64,000 bases of DNA from Achatina immaculata (taxonomy: Eukaryota > Mollusca > Gastropoda > Stylommatophora > Achatinidae). The translations under genes and the position numbers were made by a program. The stretch is from assembly GCA_009760885.1 (NCBI GenBank), contig CM019710.1, forward strand, positions 455,179-519,178, written 5' to 3'. Positions 63,337 to 64,000 of the stretch are shown piece after piece (the first letter of the stretch is position 1; each line of letters opens with the position of its first letter). The notes below the pieces were generated by a model. It searched no databases, was not told where the DNA came from, and saw nothing but the letters and a program-made list of their open reading frames with translations.

Positions 63337-64000
63337 CCCTTCCATGACGATCTTCTCTAAATTCTCTTTGCGTTTAATGTGTCCAAATTATTTAAATTTT
63401 CTCTGTTTAATCCTCTTTACTAGCCAATCTTCTTCAATATTAAGTTCTTGTAGTATGTATATATTTGTTCTTTTTTGTGCCTATGATATTTGACGGACTC
63501 TTCTGTAGCATTTACATTCAAAGGCATTTATGTGTTTCTCAGCTGTTTTGTTAAGTATCCATGTCTCAGAGGCACGTTGTGATGGGAAAGATGCATGTCC
63601 TTAAAAAATTATTTTTGTAGTTCTGTCTGTTCTTCTTCACAGGTTCTTTAGTTGTTTTACTTTTTGAAGAGTGATATATGTCCTCTTTTTTTTATTTCCT
63701 TCATTGTATCTCAATTATTAGTAATGATCCAAGATATTCAAAGCTCTCCACCTTTTTCAATTTTTCCTCATTGATACATATTTCAGCTGCCTTGTTTGTT
63801 TATTCGGTTGTCATCAATTTAGCTTTCTTCGCATTAAGATAGAGGTTTTTGCTCTTCGCTGTTCTTACGGACTGACATAATTAGTTTTTCCATTCCTTTC
63901 TGTGCTGCGTACAGTAATACTGTGTCATCGGCATATCTAATCTCTGGTATTTCATAACCTCCAATTTTTATGCATCGTAAAAATCCACCAACATGCAGTA
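63337..64000 (-). mobile_element. Family B LINE, 5' part of the split copy, running off the window
   Basis: Continues the copy at 62957-63122 through the I-S-I-L-Q, N-K-T-A-E-K-H, LWRG-like and K-K-T-K-L thumb segments to the RT active site: complement of 63925-63945 reads I-R-Y-A-D-D-T-V, an intact YADD. The element extends past 64000, so endonuclease and the rest of RT may lie outside. Frame breaks are frequent (CACGTTGTGATGGG, TTTTTTTTATTTCC), so it is inactive as read. Confidence 0.86.

Overview
The window looks like non-coding, repeat-dominated DNA from an animal nuclear genome. It is AT-rich, has no convincing host exon chain, no rRNA and no operon-like spacing. It is packed with truncated non-LTR retrotransposons (LINEs), tRNA-derived SINEs, a decayed mariner-type transposon, a Helitron-like insertion and more than twenty different mini- and microsatellites. 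The LINE types are RTE/'craniofacial development protein 2-like' endonuclease-RT elements ending in microsatellites, plus Jockey/CR1-like tails. Together they resemble what I know from mollusc genomes such as gastropods. That placement is inference; no host gene fixes the species.

Layout. 1-9.2 kb: LINE 3' ends, an 18-bp minisatellite, a GAT-rich array, a tandem-repeat-bearing dispersed element, a 0.95-kb pyrimidine tract and a 22-bp array. 9.4-16.5 kb: 43-, ~18-, 31-, 25- and ~40-bp arrays. 16.6-18.1 kb: a ~30-bp array split by a LINE with a 5' inversion. 18.1-19.9 kb: a LINE (family E) with a 473-bp family A insertion and a 13-bp target-site duplication (TSD). 20.3-23.6 kb: four consecutive arrays (45, 16, 29-38 and 53 bp). 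24.5-25.8 kb: a mariner-like element with ~70-bp inverted repeats. 30.7-32.0 kb: a LINE split by a Helitron-like insert. 33.1-35.5 kb: a tetranucleotide array and a 1.9-kb 18-bp minisatellite with a 576-bp higher-order period. 35.7-41 kb: nested LINEs, two of them with coding segments amplified into minisatellites. 41.2-45.3 kb: an almost identical 2,013-bp tandem duplication. 45.7-46.5 kb: a second large copy of the tandem-repeat-bearing element. 47.1-50.1 kb: the best element in the window, a 2.97-kb near-intact family A LINE inserted in a 32-bp minisatellite. 51-64 kb: further LINE and SINE copies, ending in a self-nested inverted pair of family B.

Family labels used here are my own. A: 3' end CAGTCGGCACGGCAC followed by (TGA)n. 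B: 3' end TTCCGCAAGGGACATGCAAA followed by (TGAA)n or (TGAC)n. C: 3' end CACTTGA(TTGA)n. D: LINE with a W-x-D-N-I/M C-terminal motif. E: LINE with GFRKGRS and FDSIHRDS motifs. F: LINE shared by 30.7-32.0 kb and 59.0-59.5 kb. G: a short interspersed block containing GCAGGCCYGTGTCACAT.

How the parts relate. The autonomous LINEs supply the copying machinery; the truncated copies, and possibly the SINEs, depend on it. Minisatellites act as landing sites for LINEs, and in at least three places LINE coding sequence has itself been amplified into a new minisatellite. I see no defence, biosynthetic or other multi-gene system. The unusual content is the structural interplay between retroelements and tandem repeats, and a dispersed element that carries a variable-number tandem repeat at one edge.
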